A DNA stretch of 64,000 bases, taken from assembly GCA_016704325.1 (NCBI GenBank), contig JADJAG010000011.1:62001-126000 (forward strand), read 5' to 3'. Origin of the DNA: Chitinophagaceae bacterium (GTDB lineage: Bacteria > Bacteroidota > Bacteroidia > Chitinophagales > UBA10324). Under the pieces are notes generated by a model. It saw only the letters and a list, made by a program, of their open reading frames with translations, made no database searches and had not been told where the DNA came from. The translations under genes were made by a program, and so were the position numbers. Positions 7,779-18,250 of the stretch are shown one piece after another (position 1 is the first letter of the stretch; every line of letters starts with the position of its first letter).

Positions 7779-9155
7779 ATGAAAACCATCATAGAACCCT
7801 TCAAGATAAAATCCGTTGAGCCCATCTATTTCACCACCAGGGAGCAACGGGTGGAAATACTGAAGAAGGCTTTTCATAATCCCTTCCTTATTCATGCTGA
7901 TGATGTGCTGATTGATTTGCTAACTGACAGTGGTACCAGTGCCATGAGCAGTGCACAATGGGCAGGCATTATGATCGGTGATGAATCGTATGCCGGCAGC
8001 AAGAGTTTTTTCAAATTCGAGCAGGCAATTGAAGACGTGACCGGCATGCCCATCGTAATTCCAACACACCAGGGAAGGGCAGCAGAAAAAATTTTGTTTA
8101 CGGTGATCGGCGGTAAAGGAAAATACATTGTGAGCAATACGCTTTTTGATACTACGAGGGCAAACATTGAATTCAGTGATGCAGAAGGAGTTGACCTGTT
8201 ATGTGCTGAAGGGAAGATTCCTGCAGTGCCGGCACCTTTTAAAGGCAATATGGATGTGGCGGCACTCGAACGATTTATCCGCGAAAAAGGAGCTGCGAAT
8301 ATTCCGCTTTGCTTGTTAACGGTCACCAATAATTCCGGTGGCGGTCAACCGGTAAGCATGCAGAATATAAAAGAGGTAAAATCCGTTTGCATCAAATATG
8401 ACATCCCCTTATTTATTGATGCCTGTCGTTTTGCAGAGAACAGTTACTTCATAAAAGTGCGTGAACCGGAATATGCCAATGCTTCCATTCTTTCCATTGC
8501 TCAGGAAATGTTTTCCTATGCCGACGGCTGTACCATGAGTGCGAAGAAAGATGCCTTTGCGAACATCGGTGGATTTATCGCATTGCGTAATGAAGAGCTG
8601 GCACTTAAATGCAGGAATCTCTTAATCATCACGGAAGGTTTTACCACCTACGGCGGACTTGCAGGCCGCGACCTGGAGGCCATTGCCATTGGATTGATGG
8701 AGGTGCTGGACGAAAATTACCTTCATTACAGAATACGCAGTATTGAATACCTCGCCGAAAAATTACTTGCTGCAGGAGTTCCCATGATCAGGCCTGCCGG
8801 CGGGCATGCTGTTTACCTGGATGCCAAAGCTTTTCTGCCGCACGTACCTGTTGATCAGTATCCGGGTCAGGCACTGGTGTCGGCTTTATACATTGCAGGC
8901 GGTATCCGCAGCGTGGAAATCGGCTCCCTGATGTTTGGCAAATATGCAGCCGACGGTTCGTTGATACCCTCTATAATGGAATTGGTTCGATTAGCTATCC
9001 CGCGCCGGGTTTACACCCAAAGCCATATTGATTATGTGTCTGAAATTATTATTGAAGTTTTTAATAACCGGAAAAATATCAAAGGGTTAGAAATTACCTA
9101 TGAAGCACCGGCATTACGGCATTTCACGGCAAGGTTGAAGGAGGTGGAACATTAA
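7779..9155 (+). CDS. tnaA: Tryptophanase (tryptophan indole-lyase)
   Basis: A 458-residue PLP enzyme of the beta-eliminating lyase family, close to the usual length for the family. It converts L-tryptophan to indole, pyruvate and ammonia in the cytosol. The PLP lysine is K257 in SAKKDA, and PTHQGR (95-100) and SNSGGGQPVS-like TNNSGGGQPVS (around 184-194) contribute to cofactor binding. The segment LFDTTR (122-127) resembles the tryptophanase FFDTT motif, where tyrosine phenol-lyases have FTTTR. SAKKDA and IRSVEIGS also favour tryptophanase. Tyrosine phenol-lyase is the alternative. No tnaC-like leader or tnaB permease is adjacent. Confidence 0.9.
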   Translation: MKTIIEPFKIKSVEPIYFTTREQRVEILKKAFHNPFLIHADDVLIDLLTDSGTSAMSSAQWAGIMIGDESYAGSKSFFKFEQAIEDVTGMPIVIPTHQGRAAEKILFTVIGGKGKYIVSNTLFDTTRANIEFSDAEGVDLLCAEGKIPAVPAPFKGNMDVAALERFIREKGAANIPLCLLTVTNNSGGGQPVSMQNIKEVKSVCIKYDIPLFIDACRFAENSYFIKVREPEYANASILSIAQEMFSYADGCTMSAKKDAFANIGGFIALRNEELALKCRNLLIITEGFTTYGGLAGRDLEAIAIGLMEVLDENYLHYRIRSIEYLAEKLLAAGVPMIRPAGGHAVYLDAKAFLPHVPVDQYPGQALVSALYIAGGIRSVEIGSLMFGKYAADGSLIPSIMELVRLAIPRRVYTQSHIDYVSEIIIEVFNNRKNIKGLEITYEAPALRHFTARLKEVEH

Positions 9156-9346
9156 ACATGCAATAGTTCAAAGCATTATGATTTACATAGAAAAACGGTC
9201 ATCTTGAAAACAACATGAATGCCCTTCTGCTGAAAACTGACCTCTTCCCCACCATGTAAACCAATTGACAGTCTGCCATGTAATATTTCAAGCCTTGCCT
9301 CGTTCAGGTGAACTGATCATTTCTTTCTATTTTCGCTTCAACTGAC

Positions 9347-11643
9347 ATGAGAAAAATTACGCTGTTTACAATTACCCTTTTGCTTGCCATTGCCACGCAG
9401 GCCATCTCGCAACCACTCACTATCGGACAATGGAAAACAGAACTTCCCTACCGCAATGCCATCGGCGTTACTGCTTCCGATAATAAGATCTATTGCGCTA
9501 CGGAACTTACAGTCTATTCCGTAGATAAAAGCGACAATTCCATGGAGGAATTGACTACTGTTACCGGGCTTTCAGATATTCAATCAAGCATCGTTGCCTT
9601 CAGCAAACCACATAACCTGCTGCTGATCTGTTACCTGAACAGCAATATCGACATTCTGAAGGATGGCCAGATCATCAACATTTCAGACATTGAAAGAAAA
9701 AGTATTGTGGGTGACAAAAGCATCTACAGTGTTTTCTTCTATGGCGATTACGCCTACCTCTGTTGCGGATTTGGTGTGGTATTACTCGATTTGGTAAAAT
9801 TTGAAATAAAGGATACTTACTATATAGGAGTCAATGGGGCCAACCTACAGGTAAATGGAATGACCTGCGATGGCACCTACTTATATGCTGCTACGGTCTC
9901 CGGCATCTTACGAGGTAAGCTGGATGATCCAACATTGGTTGACTTTAGAAGCTGGTACACCTACGTTCCGGCAGATGGATTAAATATTGGAAACTATTCC
10001 GGTGTTTCTTTTTTTAACAACTTCGTTTATGCCACAAGAGGGGACACGTTGTTCAAGCTGGAAAATTCCATCTGGTCAACAGACATGGTCAGAAACGGTT
10101 ACGGTATTCGCAAAATAGAAGCTGGCGCAACAAAGCTTGTATTGTCACAGATTGGATCTGCCGGCACGCGGGTAATGACCATTAACAAGGAAGGTGTCAT
10201 GGATTCTGTATACAGTGGCCAACCCTACCAGGCCATTGAAGATGGAAATGCGATATGGATTGCAGATCTGTATGAAGGTTTGAAAAAAAGTATGCCTGAT
10301 TATTACGAAATTTTCTATCCGAATGGACCAAGCACCGCCAGTGTTTTTGACTTAGCTGTTAATGCGAGCACCCATAATTTGTATGTGGCACCAGGTGGTT
10401 ATAATGCATCCTATGGATTTGTCTATAACAGGAGTGGCTTCTTCACACGTATTGATGATGAGTGGTCGTCTTATGATGTAAATAATACGCCAATACTTAA
10501 GGATTCCTTCGACATTGTTTGTGTTACCGTGAACCCTACTGATGGACGCGCTTATTTTGGCAGCCTGTGGCTGGGCATGTTTGATTTTGATGACTCCCTG
10601 GGAATTGTAAATCAGTACACATCAGAAAACAGTTCACTCACAGGAGCAAATGGAGATATTGCTCGTGTTAAGGTAACCGATATTGCCTTTGATCGTTTTG
10701 GTAATATGTGGGCAGCTAACTTTGGTTCACTAACTCCCATCTGTGTAAAAACAGTGGACAATACCTGGTTGAGTTTTGAACCTACGGTGCCAATTGATCA
10801 GCAATGGGTGTTGCAAATGGCCTTCGATCAATACGACCAGGTGTGGTTTGTATTGCCAAGGCAGGGAATCCTGGTCTTCAATTATGGTACTGACCTCGAG
10901 AATAAACTTGATGACCAATATAAGAAACTCGTTACCGGACCCGGTTCAGGCAATTTACCATCACAAGGAGTCAATTGCCTCACTACTGACAAAGACGGAA
11001 ACATTTGGGTGGGCACAGATAAAGGGGTTACTACTTTCTATTGTCCGGGTGATGTATTTTCTGAGTTCCCATGTGATGCACAACAGATCGTTATCTCTTC
11101 TGATGATGGATACAATGGTTATTTGCTGGGAACTGAGAATGTGAAACGAATCGTAATTGATGGCGCCAATCGTAAATGGTTTGGCACAGACAATGGTGTC
11201 TGGTTATTTTCAGAAGATGGTACGGAAGAGATTCTTCATTTTACTACAGAAAACAGTCCGCTGATGTCGGACTATATTACAGCGCTTGATATTGACAACA
11301 GCACCGGAGAAGTGTATATCGGAACAGAAAAAGGAATTCTTGTGTACAGGGGTGATGCCACCGGCGGATCAGTAAAAATTGTGAGCCATTGGTTTATCCG
11401 AATCCTGTGCGTGAAAATTATACAGGACCCATCGCCATTAGCAGGGTCGTGAATAATGCTGAAGTGAAGATTACCGATTCACAAGGCAACCTGATTTACC
11501 GGACGCAGGCTCTTGGCGGACAGGTAATCTGGGATGGCAATGACTACAATGGGCAGCGTGCCAAAACGGGTGTTTATTTAGTATTGGCTTCCAATGAAGA
11601 TGGTTCCGTTACCTGCGTGGGAAAGATTATGATGGTGAATTAA
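9347..11643 (+). CDS. porZ: PorZ-like T9SS protein, frameshifted near the C-terminus
   Basis: Residues 1-20 are a signal peptide. The body is a two-component-regulator-type beta-propeller protein (repeats such as GNIWVGTDKGV and RKWFGTDNGVW). The C-terminal sorting-type domain starting VYPNPVRENYTGPIA is read from another frame from about 11389. A one-base loss at about 11385-11391, repaired by lengthening the TT of cattgg, restores one protein of about 765 residues. PorZ works with PorU at the cell surface in anionic LPS attachment of T9SS cargo. Its propeller, its length and the GPIA-type end support the name. It converges with the MFS gene, overlapping it by 4 bases. The shift is probably a sequencing error. 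Confidence 0.8.
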
Positions 11644-12941
11644 GGATCTGCAGCAAGCCTTGCTGTGGTAAGATGTCTTAACTTCTTTCGGTCTCTTACC
11701 AGGAAATATATCGCCACCAACAGCATGCAACCAAACAGGAAGAACGTATAAATAATATGCTCGCCTTCAAAGAAGGCCAGGGCAAAGATGCCTGAGAAAA
11801 TCATTCTCAAAATGATGTTGATGGTAGAAAATACGCTGCCTGCACGACCTATTACCTGGTTAGGCACATAGTGAAACATAAAAGTGATGCGCATAATGCG
11901 TATGCCTGCATTGCATAATCCATACACGAGGTTGAAGAGGTAGAAGATAAAAAAACTGCGGTTCCACATACTCAGAAAATAGATGACAGCCGTTGTTGCT
12001 GTCATCAATAAAATGGCATCTGTTTCCGTCCACTTGCGAAAGAGTCTTCTGATGGCAATTCCTGCGAAAACAGCGCCGATGGCAAAATACATTTCTGCAG
12101 CACCATACACACCGGCATCTCCTTTCAGGTGACTCACCACATAGGCAGGAGTCATTATATAACTGGAAACGATTACGGTCAGGAAGACTGCAAGGGCAGC
12201 ATTGCCAAAAGTGAAGATAACGGGATGCTTTTTCAGGAAGGCCAATCCGGTTTTCAAACGTTCCCAGGCATTACCGGTTTCTTCATGCCTTACAGCTAAA
12301 GGCTGATACCTGATGAAATAAATAATGAAGTAAGAAAGTACATAGGTAGCGCCATCCAATAAAAAGACATGATGTAGTTGCCATGCTTTGAATTCCCATC
12401 CAAACGGAATGATGAAACCGAGCAAGTTCATGCTTCCTGTTTCAGAACCTGCTAATAACATGGCAGCAAAGGCACCGGCCATCATGCTGGTCAGCTGTCC
12501 GACAATCTCAATCTGTGACGTGACTTTACCATACTGTACAGCCGGCGTTATCTCCTGTGCAAAAGCATACAGGTTGGGATAATGCACATTATATATCAGG
12601 AAGGTTGCACCAAACACCACCAACACCAAAGGTACCGGCACACTGTGTTGCCAGAAACCAATTGCAGCCGCCGACAATAACATGCAGGCACCAAAAACAG
12701 AAACACCAAGTGCTAAAGTCTTCCTGTTGTATTTGTCAATGAGTGTACCTGCATACAAACTCCAGAAAATCATTACCAGGTTAATCACGACAAAACTGAT
12801 GCTGAAAAGAGAAGGGTTATTCAGGATACCTGTAAAATACCATGGGATGGCAATCATGCTGATGCCCTGTGCCACACCGGAAACGGAGTTGGCAAAAAAC
12901 AACAGATTCAATGCTTTCCTGTTTGATTGCTGCATGTTCAT
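11640..12941 (-). CDS. MFS transporter
   Basis: A 433-residue integral membrane protein with about 12 hydrophobic segments. The motif between helices 2 and 3 (GTLIDKYNRKTLAL) fits the major facilitator superfamily, and the overall pattern is that of the MFS_3-type drug or siderophore exporters. No substrate can be assigned. The gene stands alone, divergent from recX and convergent with porZ, overlapping it by 4 bases at the stop codons. Confidence 0.8.
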   Translation of the reverse strand: MNMQQSNRKALNLLFFANSVSGVAQGISMIAIPWYFTGILNNPSLFSISFVVINLVMIFWSLYAGTLIDKYNRKTLALGVSVFGACMLLSAAAIGFWQHSVPVPLVLVVFGATFLIYNVHYPNLYAFAQEITPAVQYGKVTSQIEIVGQLTSMMAGAFAAMLLAGSETGSMNLLGFIIPFGWEFKAWQLHHVFLLDGATYVLSYFIIYFIRYQPLAVRHEETGNAWERLKTGLAFLKKHPVIFTFGNAALAVFLTVIVSSYIMTPAYVVSHLKGDAGVYGAAEMYFAIGAVFAGIAIRRLFRKWTETDAILLMTATTAVIYFLSMWNRSFFIFYLFNLVYGLCNAGIRIMRITFMFHYVPNQVIGRAGSVFSTINIILRMIFSGIFALAFFEGEHIIYTFFLFGCMLLVAIYFLVRDRKKLRHLTTARLAADP

Positions 12942-13033
12942 TTTGGAGACATCAGTTGCTCCATTTATTTTATAGCGACTATAAACACTTTGATGTTGCC
13001 ATCTGCGGGTTTAACTTTGCGAAGCTATTAAAA

Positions 13034-13522
13034 ATGGACACCGTACCCGGAAAGAAATTTCTTACTCCCATGCAAGCGCTGGAACGCATGCGGAAATATT
13101 GTGCTTACCAGGAACGCAGTCAGCTGGAGGTACGCAGGAAGTTGCTGGAAGTAGGGCAGCGTGGCAATGATCTTGAAAACATACTGGTAAAGCTGATTGA
13201 AGAAAATTTTCTGAATGAAGAACGCTTCGCGCTTGCCTATGCGCGCGGGAAGTTTCGCATGAAGGGATGGGGAAGAAACCGGATTATAAGAGAGTTGCAG
13301 CAAAAGGGAGTTTCACCCTATTGTATCAACAAAGCAATGAAAGAGATTGATGGTGTTGATTATCAAAAAACACTTTCAGACACCTTAAAGAAGAAAGCGG
13401 CTACACTTACAAAGGGAAATCACTTCGCGAAGCAACAACAGTTATCTGCCTTTTTAATTCGCAAAGGGTTTGAGCAGGAAATGGTGTGGGATGCAGTGAA
13501 AAGATATTTCGAAAAAGATTAA
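13034..13522 (+). CDS. recX: Regulatory protein RecX
   Basis: A 162-residue RecX homologue, a cytosolic modulator that binds RecA filaments and limits recombination. Three RecX three-helix repeats are visible, including QLEVRRKLLEVG, LIEENFLNEERFALAYARGKFRMKGWG and KGFEQEMVWDAVKRYF. The ATG at 13034 is chosen over an upstream start at 12869, because it matches the family N-terminus and the upstream extension is unrelated. recA is not in the window. The gene is divergent from the MFS gene and converges with corA, with a 25-base gap holding a small agtgc/gcact hairpin. Confidence 0.85.
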   Translation: MDTVPGKKFLTPMQALERMRKYCAYQERSQLEVRRKLLEVGQRGNDLENILVKLIEENFLNEERFALAYARGKFRMKGWGRNRIIRELQQKGVSPYCINKAMKEIDGVDYQKTLSDTLKKKAATLTKGNHFAKQQQLSAFLIRKGFEQEMVWDAVKRYFEKD

Positions 13523-13547
13523 TAATAGTGCTTAGCACTTCATAGTC

Positions 13548-14633
13548 TCAGAACCATTTCTTGCGTCTGAAGTACAAGATCATTCCAAAAGCTACGAATC
13601 CCATAAATACCCATACCGTATAATACCCATACTGCCATTTGAGTTCGGGCATCACTTCGAAATTCATTCCATAAACGCCTACAATAAAAGTTAGCGGAAT
13701 AAAGATGGTGGATATGATGGTAAGCACTTTCATCACCTCATTCATCTTCAGGCTCAGCGTGGAGAGGTAGATGTCCATGATATCAGAGAAAAGGTCACGG
13801 TAGGTTTCTGTAGTATCAATTACCTGTATGGTATGATCGTACAGGTCGCGGTAATAGGGCAATACTTCCTGTTTAACCAGCCATACATCACCACGTAAAA
13901 GGTAATTAATTACTTCACGCAATGGCCAGACGGATTTGCGGAGGTGAATGCCGTTTTGTTTCAATTCATTATAGCGCCGTAAGAATTCGCGGGTGGGGTC
14001 GCCGGATACCTCATCCTCCATATCCTCCAATTCAGTCCCCATTGATTCGATGATGATGAAATACTCATCCACGATTTTATCCATCAGGGAATAAGCCAGA
14101 AAGTCGGGTCCATACTTCCGGATACGGGAACCGGCATCACGCAGTCGCATACGGATACTGTTGAATAGGTCTCCTTCGTCTTCCTGGAAAGAGATGACCA
14201 AATTTTTACCGCATACCAGGCTCACCTGTTCAATTCGCAAGACACGCTTTTCCGTATCGTACGTGAGCATTTTGAGGATGATGAAAACATAATCTTTAAA
14301 ATCATCGATCTTGGGGCGCGAATTGGTATTCACTACATCTTCGAGTACCAGCGGGTTAATGCCGAAATGCTTACCTATTTTTTCAATGATGTCGGTTTGG
14401 TGAATACCGGCTACATTAATCCAGGTGCAGGTAGTAGATTCTTTGTATTTGAAACAGTCTTCAATATTCAGTTCCGTCCTTTCTTCGAAATGGGTTTCAT
14501 CATAATCGATCACGGAAATATTCACCTGCTGATCTTTGTCGTCGCCAATGTAGATGACCTTTCCGGGTTCTACTCCGGAAGCCTTCTTATGAGACTGTTC
14601 TTTGCGATAGGAATGCTTTCTTTTCCGTTTCAA
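13548..14633 (-). CDS. corA: CorA-family magnesium/cobalt transporter
   Basis: A 361-residue CorA protein. The two C-terminal transmembrane helices end the protein, and the selectivity motif YGMNF lies at about residues 321-325. The large N-terminal cytoplasmic funnel domain contains helices such as DEVSGDPTREFLRRYNELK. The basic C-terminus RRKKWF is typical. CorA is a pentameric channel for magnesium uptake in the inner membrane. The very basic first 15 residues may come before the true start, but no later Met fits better. Confidence 0.9.
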   Translation of the reverse strand: MKRKRKHSYRKEQSHKKASGVEPGKVIYIGDDKDQQVNISVIDYDETHFEERTELNIEDCFKYKESTTCTWINVAGIHQTDIIEKIGKHFGINPLVLEDVVNTNSRPKIDDFKDYVFIILKMLTYDTEKRVLRIEQVSLVCGKNLVISFQEDEGDLFNSIRMRLRDAGSRIRKYGPDFLAYSLMDKIVDEYFIIIESMGTELEDMEDEVSGDPTREFLRRYNELKQNGIHLRKSVWPLREVINYLLRGDVWLVKQEVLPYYRDLYDHTIQVIDTTETYRDLFSDIMDIYLSTLSLKMNEVMKVLTIISTIFIPLTFIVGVYGMNFEVMPELKWQYGYYTVWVFMGFVAFGMILYFRRKKWF

Positions 14634-15180
14634 GATGGCTTATGGTTTACCTACCGGTTACAGCTACACTGAAATAGCTATAGGGCAGGATTGAATTGCA
14701 AAATAAGCAGAATTCCCGGGTGATGGGGAGGAAGAAATGCTTTGGGTGTAGAACAAATCTAAATTGGTATGAATGATACCATCCTCGAAGGAATTTATTT
14801 AACGCTAAGACGCCAGGTCGCTAAGAAGTGGCGGAGGATCATCAGTGATTTTATTTTTTTTGCAACTTGGCATCTTTGTGGTGGGATTGCTTCGTCGTTT
14901 CACCATGCAACGATGCATTGATTAACCGTCATTGCGAATCCCGCCAAAACAATGTTTGAATTATCAAAGTCTCAATGGCGGGATGAAGCAATCCCCTGAT
15001 TAGAACCAATTAATAGTTTAGTAGTACTTGGGGATTGCTTCATCGTTTCTCCTCGATGACAAATATTCAATATTGAACACACAATTTTCAATAACCAAAT
15101 TATCGTACACCCGATATTACGGAAATATGATTTATGAGAGAGGAGGTGTAAAGGTGGTGATGGTAGCAATGCAAATGATA
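14634..15180. repeat. Intergenic cluster of REP-like repeats
   Basis: No gene is supported in this 547-base gap. A 15-base perfect inverted repeat, gatgaagcaatcccc at 14982-14996 and its complement at 15030-15044, encloses 33 bases. A further related copy with gattgcttcgtcg lies at about 14886. At 14800-14830 there is a taacgctaagacgccagg-type sequence of the kind often scattered through Bacteroidota intergenic regions. These look like repetitive extragenic elements rather than regulatory sites. Confidence 0.6.
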
Positions 15181-18100
15181 CTATTCAATTACCACTGTTT
15201 TCATCATCACTCCCGCATTGGTTTTCGTTTGCAAGAAATAAATACCTGCAACTAAAGATTCACGATTGAAGGTGACTTCATGAGTACCTGCTGAAAAATC
15301 CTCATGAGCAATTACTCTTAATGATCTTCCATTTACATCCATGAGTTCAATGGTGACATTCGATTCTTCTGTTAAGAAAAACGATACTGTGGCAGAAGAG
15401 GAAAGGGGATTGGGATAGACCGAAAACTTCATTTCATCAACATCCGCATCTGATAATCGCAAATCATCAGTGGTGAAAAATTGTTTTTCTGACCAATCCG
15501 ATGAAACAACGGGTTGTATATCGCAGAATGATTTTACTTGCCAGGTGTATTCGGTGTTGGGTGTTAATCCATGAAGGGTTTTGTGATTGTCTATGGATTT
15601 AGTGAGGATCCATTCGGAAGTTTCGGTTGATTTATATCTGAGCTTGTAGCTGAGTGCTTGGCTGATGCTAAGCCATTTAAGCTTTGCGCTAGTGGCGATG
15701 ATGTTGAAAGATGAGTGAGTGACCGGCTTAGCGCAGGCGGAGACAGTTACTTCAGGTATGTATTCCCAGAAATCCTTTATAACATTATAATCAGGATATC
15801 CTTCCTGTCCCGTTCCCAGAAATCCTTTATTGCCGATACTGAAACCAACAGCACCGTGGCGGGCAGTTCCTCCGAAATCGGATTTCTGCGACCAGGTATC
15901 AGTAACAGGATCGTATTCCCAGAAATCTTTGTATTTAATCGAATTATTATATCCTGTTCCCAGGTATCCTTTGCTGCCGATGCTGAAACCTACAGCACCT
16001 CTGCGGGCAGTTCCCCCAAAATCTGCTTTCTGCGTCCAGGTGTTCACAGCCGGATCGTATTCCCAAAAATCTTTGTAGTAAGTAGTGATATTCCCAAATT
16101 TAACTCCTGTTCCCAGATAGCCTTTGCTGCCGATGCTGAAACCAACGGCTTCGTAGCGAGTAGTTCCCCCGAAATCCGCTTTCTGCGTCCAAATGTTCAC
16201 AGCCGGATCGTACTCCCAGAAATCCTTGTAGTAGTTTCCTACAACATTTCCCGTTCCTATATATCCTTTGTTGCTAATACTGAAACCAACAGCACTGTAG
16301 CGAGCAATTCCCTCAAAATCGGATTTCTGCGTCCAGGTATTCAATTCCGGATCGTATTCCCAGAAATCTTTGTAATAAAAAGAAGCTTCACCAACAAAAT
16401 AAGCTCCATTTCCCAAATATCCTTTGCTGCCAATGCTGAAACCAACGGCACCGGAGCGGGCAGCTCCCCCGAAATCCGCTTTCTGAGTCCAGATGTGAAT
16501 TACTGGATCGTATTCCCAGAAATCCTTGTAGTATCCTGCATTATATCCCATTCCCAGATATCCTTTGAGGCCGATGCTGAAACCAACAGCATCAACACGG
16601 TCAATTCCCTCAAAGTTGACTTTTTGGGTCCAAAAGTTACCATCATCAATATTCCCATTACAGTCATCATCAATGCCATTTGCAATTTCCACCGCACCGG
16701 AATTAATAGCTGCTATAGAATCATTGCAATCAGTGTTGTTAGTTGAATAACCTGCTCCTGGATTATTGCATAGGGAAGTTCCGGTTCCGCCACCGTATCC
16801 ATCACCGTCTTCATCCGCATAGTAAATTATTGCTCCTGATCCATCATCAATAGTTCCATCGCAATTATCATCCAGCCCATTGCTGCCATCACATAAGCCC
16901 GGGTGAATAGCTGAATTGCTATCATTGCAATCAGTTTTGTTAGTTGAATAGCCTGCACCCGGATTACTGCAAAAAAAACTTCCCGTTCCTGCGCCGTAAC
17001 CATCACCATCACCATCTACATAGTAAAATATTGCTCCTGATCCATCATCAATGGTTCCATCGCAATCATCATCCACACCATTGCTGCCATCACATGATCC
17101 AGGATGAATACCTGAATTGCTATCATTGCAATCAGTACCATTAATTGAATAACCTGTCGGAGCTACACAGTCCGGTGCGAAATAACTGTTAGCGGCATCG
17201 CCATAACTATCACTATCTGCATCGGCATAGACAGTAAGTCCAAAACATTGTTCCGGAGTATACTGCCAGAAATCTTTTTTATTGGCATTATCGAAACCCG
17301 TACCGATGTATCCTTTGTTCTCAATGGAAAATCCGACTGCCCTGTATCTTGCTGTTCCATCGAAGCTCGATTTCTCCGTCCAGGTATCATTGGCGGGAGT
17401 ATACTCCCAGAAATCACTTTTTAAAGATCCATTACTGCCGGTGCCGGTATATCCTTTGCTGCCAATCGAAAATCCAACTGCCTCGTATCTTGACACTCCA
17501 CCATAGTTGGCTTTTTGTGTCCACAGGTTAGTGGTAGGATCATATTCCCAGAAATCCTTTTTATAACTCCCATCATAGCCGGTTCCGATATATCCTTTTT
17601 CTCCAATGGAAAATCCTGTTGCTGCACCTCTTGCTGTTCCGCCAAAGTTTGCTTTCTGTAGCCAGCTGTTTGTTGCAGGATCATACTGCCAGAAATCATT
17701 TTTATAGTCGGTGTTATTGTTTCCAAGTCCGATGTATCCTTTACTGCCAATGGAAAATCCCGTTGACCAGTACCTGGCTGACCCACCGAAGTTGGCTTTC
17801 TTAGTCCAGGTGTTATTGGCAGGATCATATTCCCAGAAATCCTTCGTGTAACTGCCATCGTCACCGGTGCCGATGTATCCTTTGCTATCGATGGAAAATC
17901 CTACAGCGAAGTATCTTGCTGATCCACCGAAGTCGGCTTTCTGTGTCCAGGAATCGGTTGCGGGATCATACTGCCAGAAATCATTTTTATAACCGGTGTC
18001 ATAGCCGGTACCGATGTATCCTTTGCTGCCGATAGAAAAACCAACAGCACCGTATCTGGCTGTTCCACCGAAATTGGCGACCTGTGTCCAGGTGTCTTGG

Positions 18101-18210
18101 GCTTGTAAAACGTGTGTGCTAATTACAAGGGAAAGCGCGATAATAATTGTAATGCTTTTTCCCGCCATGCGGGATTTCACTATGCGTCTATTTATTTTGG
18201 AGTTCAACAT
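15181..18210 (-). CDS. Secreted kelch/MopE-repeat protein with T9SS tail
   Basis: A 1009-residue protein. After a signal peptide (about residues 15-38, ending LQAQ) come six kelch-type repeats of about 47 residues (GFSIGSKGYIGTG...DFWEYDP...WTQKADFGG). Three MopE-like calcium-binding modules follow (DxDxDxYG...TDCNDSN...D.NCDGTIDDG). Six more kelch repeats come next, then a fibronectin type III domain and a Por-secretion sorting domain starting YPNPLSSSATVSF. Two six-bladed propellers around a calcium-binding linker is a natural reading. It is probably secreted and surface-attached by T9SS, with an adhesive or binding role. It is the last gene of the operon with 18251-20713 (40-base gap). Confidence 0.85.
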   Translation of the reverse strand: MLNSKINRRIVKSRMAGKSITIIIALSLVISTHVLQAQDTWTQVANFGGTARYGAVGFSIGSKGYIGTGYDTGYKNDFWQYDPATDSWTQKADFGGSARYFAVGFSIDSKGYIGTGDDGSYTKDFWEYDPANNTWTKKANFGGSARYWSTGFSIGSKGYIGLGNNNTDYKNDFWQYDPATNSWLQKANFGGTARGAATGFSIGEKGYIGTGYDGSYKKDFWEYDPTTNLWTQKANYGGVSRYEAVGFSIGSKGYTGTGSNGSLKSDFWEYTPANDTWTEKSSFDGTARYRAVGFSIENKGYIGTGFDNANKKDFWQYTPEQCFGLTVYADADSDSYGDAANSYFAPDCVAPTGYSINGTDCNDSNSGIHPGSCDGSNGVDDDCDGTIDDGSGAIFYYVDGDGDGYGAGTGSFFCSNPGAGYSTNKTDCNDSNSAIHPGLCDGSNGLDDNCDGTIDDGSGAIIYYADEDGDGYGGGTGTSLCNNPGAGYSTNNTDCNDSIAAINSGAVEIANGIDDDCNGNIDDGNFWTQKVNFEGIDRVDAVGFSIGLKGYLGMGYNAGYYKDFWEYDPVIHIWTQKADFGGAARSGAVGFSIGSKGYLGNGAYFVGEASFYYKDFWEYDPELNTWTQKSDFEGIARYSAVGFSISNKGYIGTGNVVGNYYKDFWEYDPAVNIWTQKADFGGTTRYEAVGFSIGSKGYLGTGVKFGNITTYYKDFWEYDPAVNTWTQKADFGGTARRGAVGFSIGSKGYLGTGYNNSIKYKDFWEYDPVTDTWSQKSDFGGTARHGAVGFSIGNKGFLGTGQEGYPDYNVIKDFWEYIPEVTVSACAKPVTHSSFNIIATSAKLKWLSISQALSYKLRYKSTETSEWILTKSIDNHKTLHGLTPNTEYTWQVKSFCDIQPVVSSDWSEKQFFTTDDLRLSDADVDEMKFSVYPNPLSSSATVSFFLTEESNVTIELMDVNGRSLRVIAHEDFSAGTHEVTFNRESLVAGIYFLQTKTNAGVMMKTVVIE

Positions 18211-18250
18211 AAGTTCTAAGTTTGTCTATCTATGAATTGATCAGTGCATT

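Noticed and set aside
9156..9346. A minus-strand open frame in the tnaA-porZ gap that reads like a possible protein fragment
   Set aside because: It has no start codon in frame and no family match that I can defend.
15715..16746. A long plus-strand ORF (343 residues) across the kelch repeats, and several shorter antisense ORFs at 17282-20294
   Set aside because: They are antisense to the kelch repeats, which repeat every 141 bases or so and therefore keep other frames open. Their translations are low-complexity echoes of the repeat and match no family.
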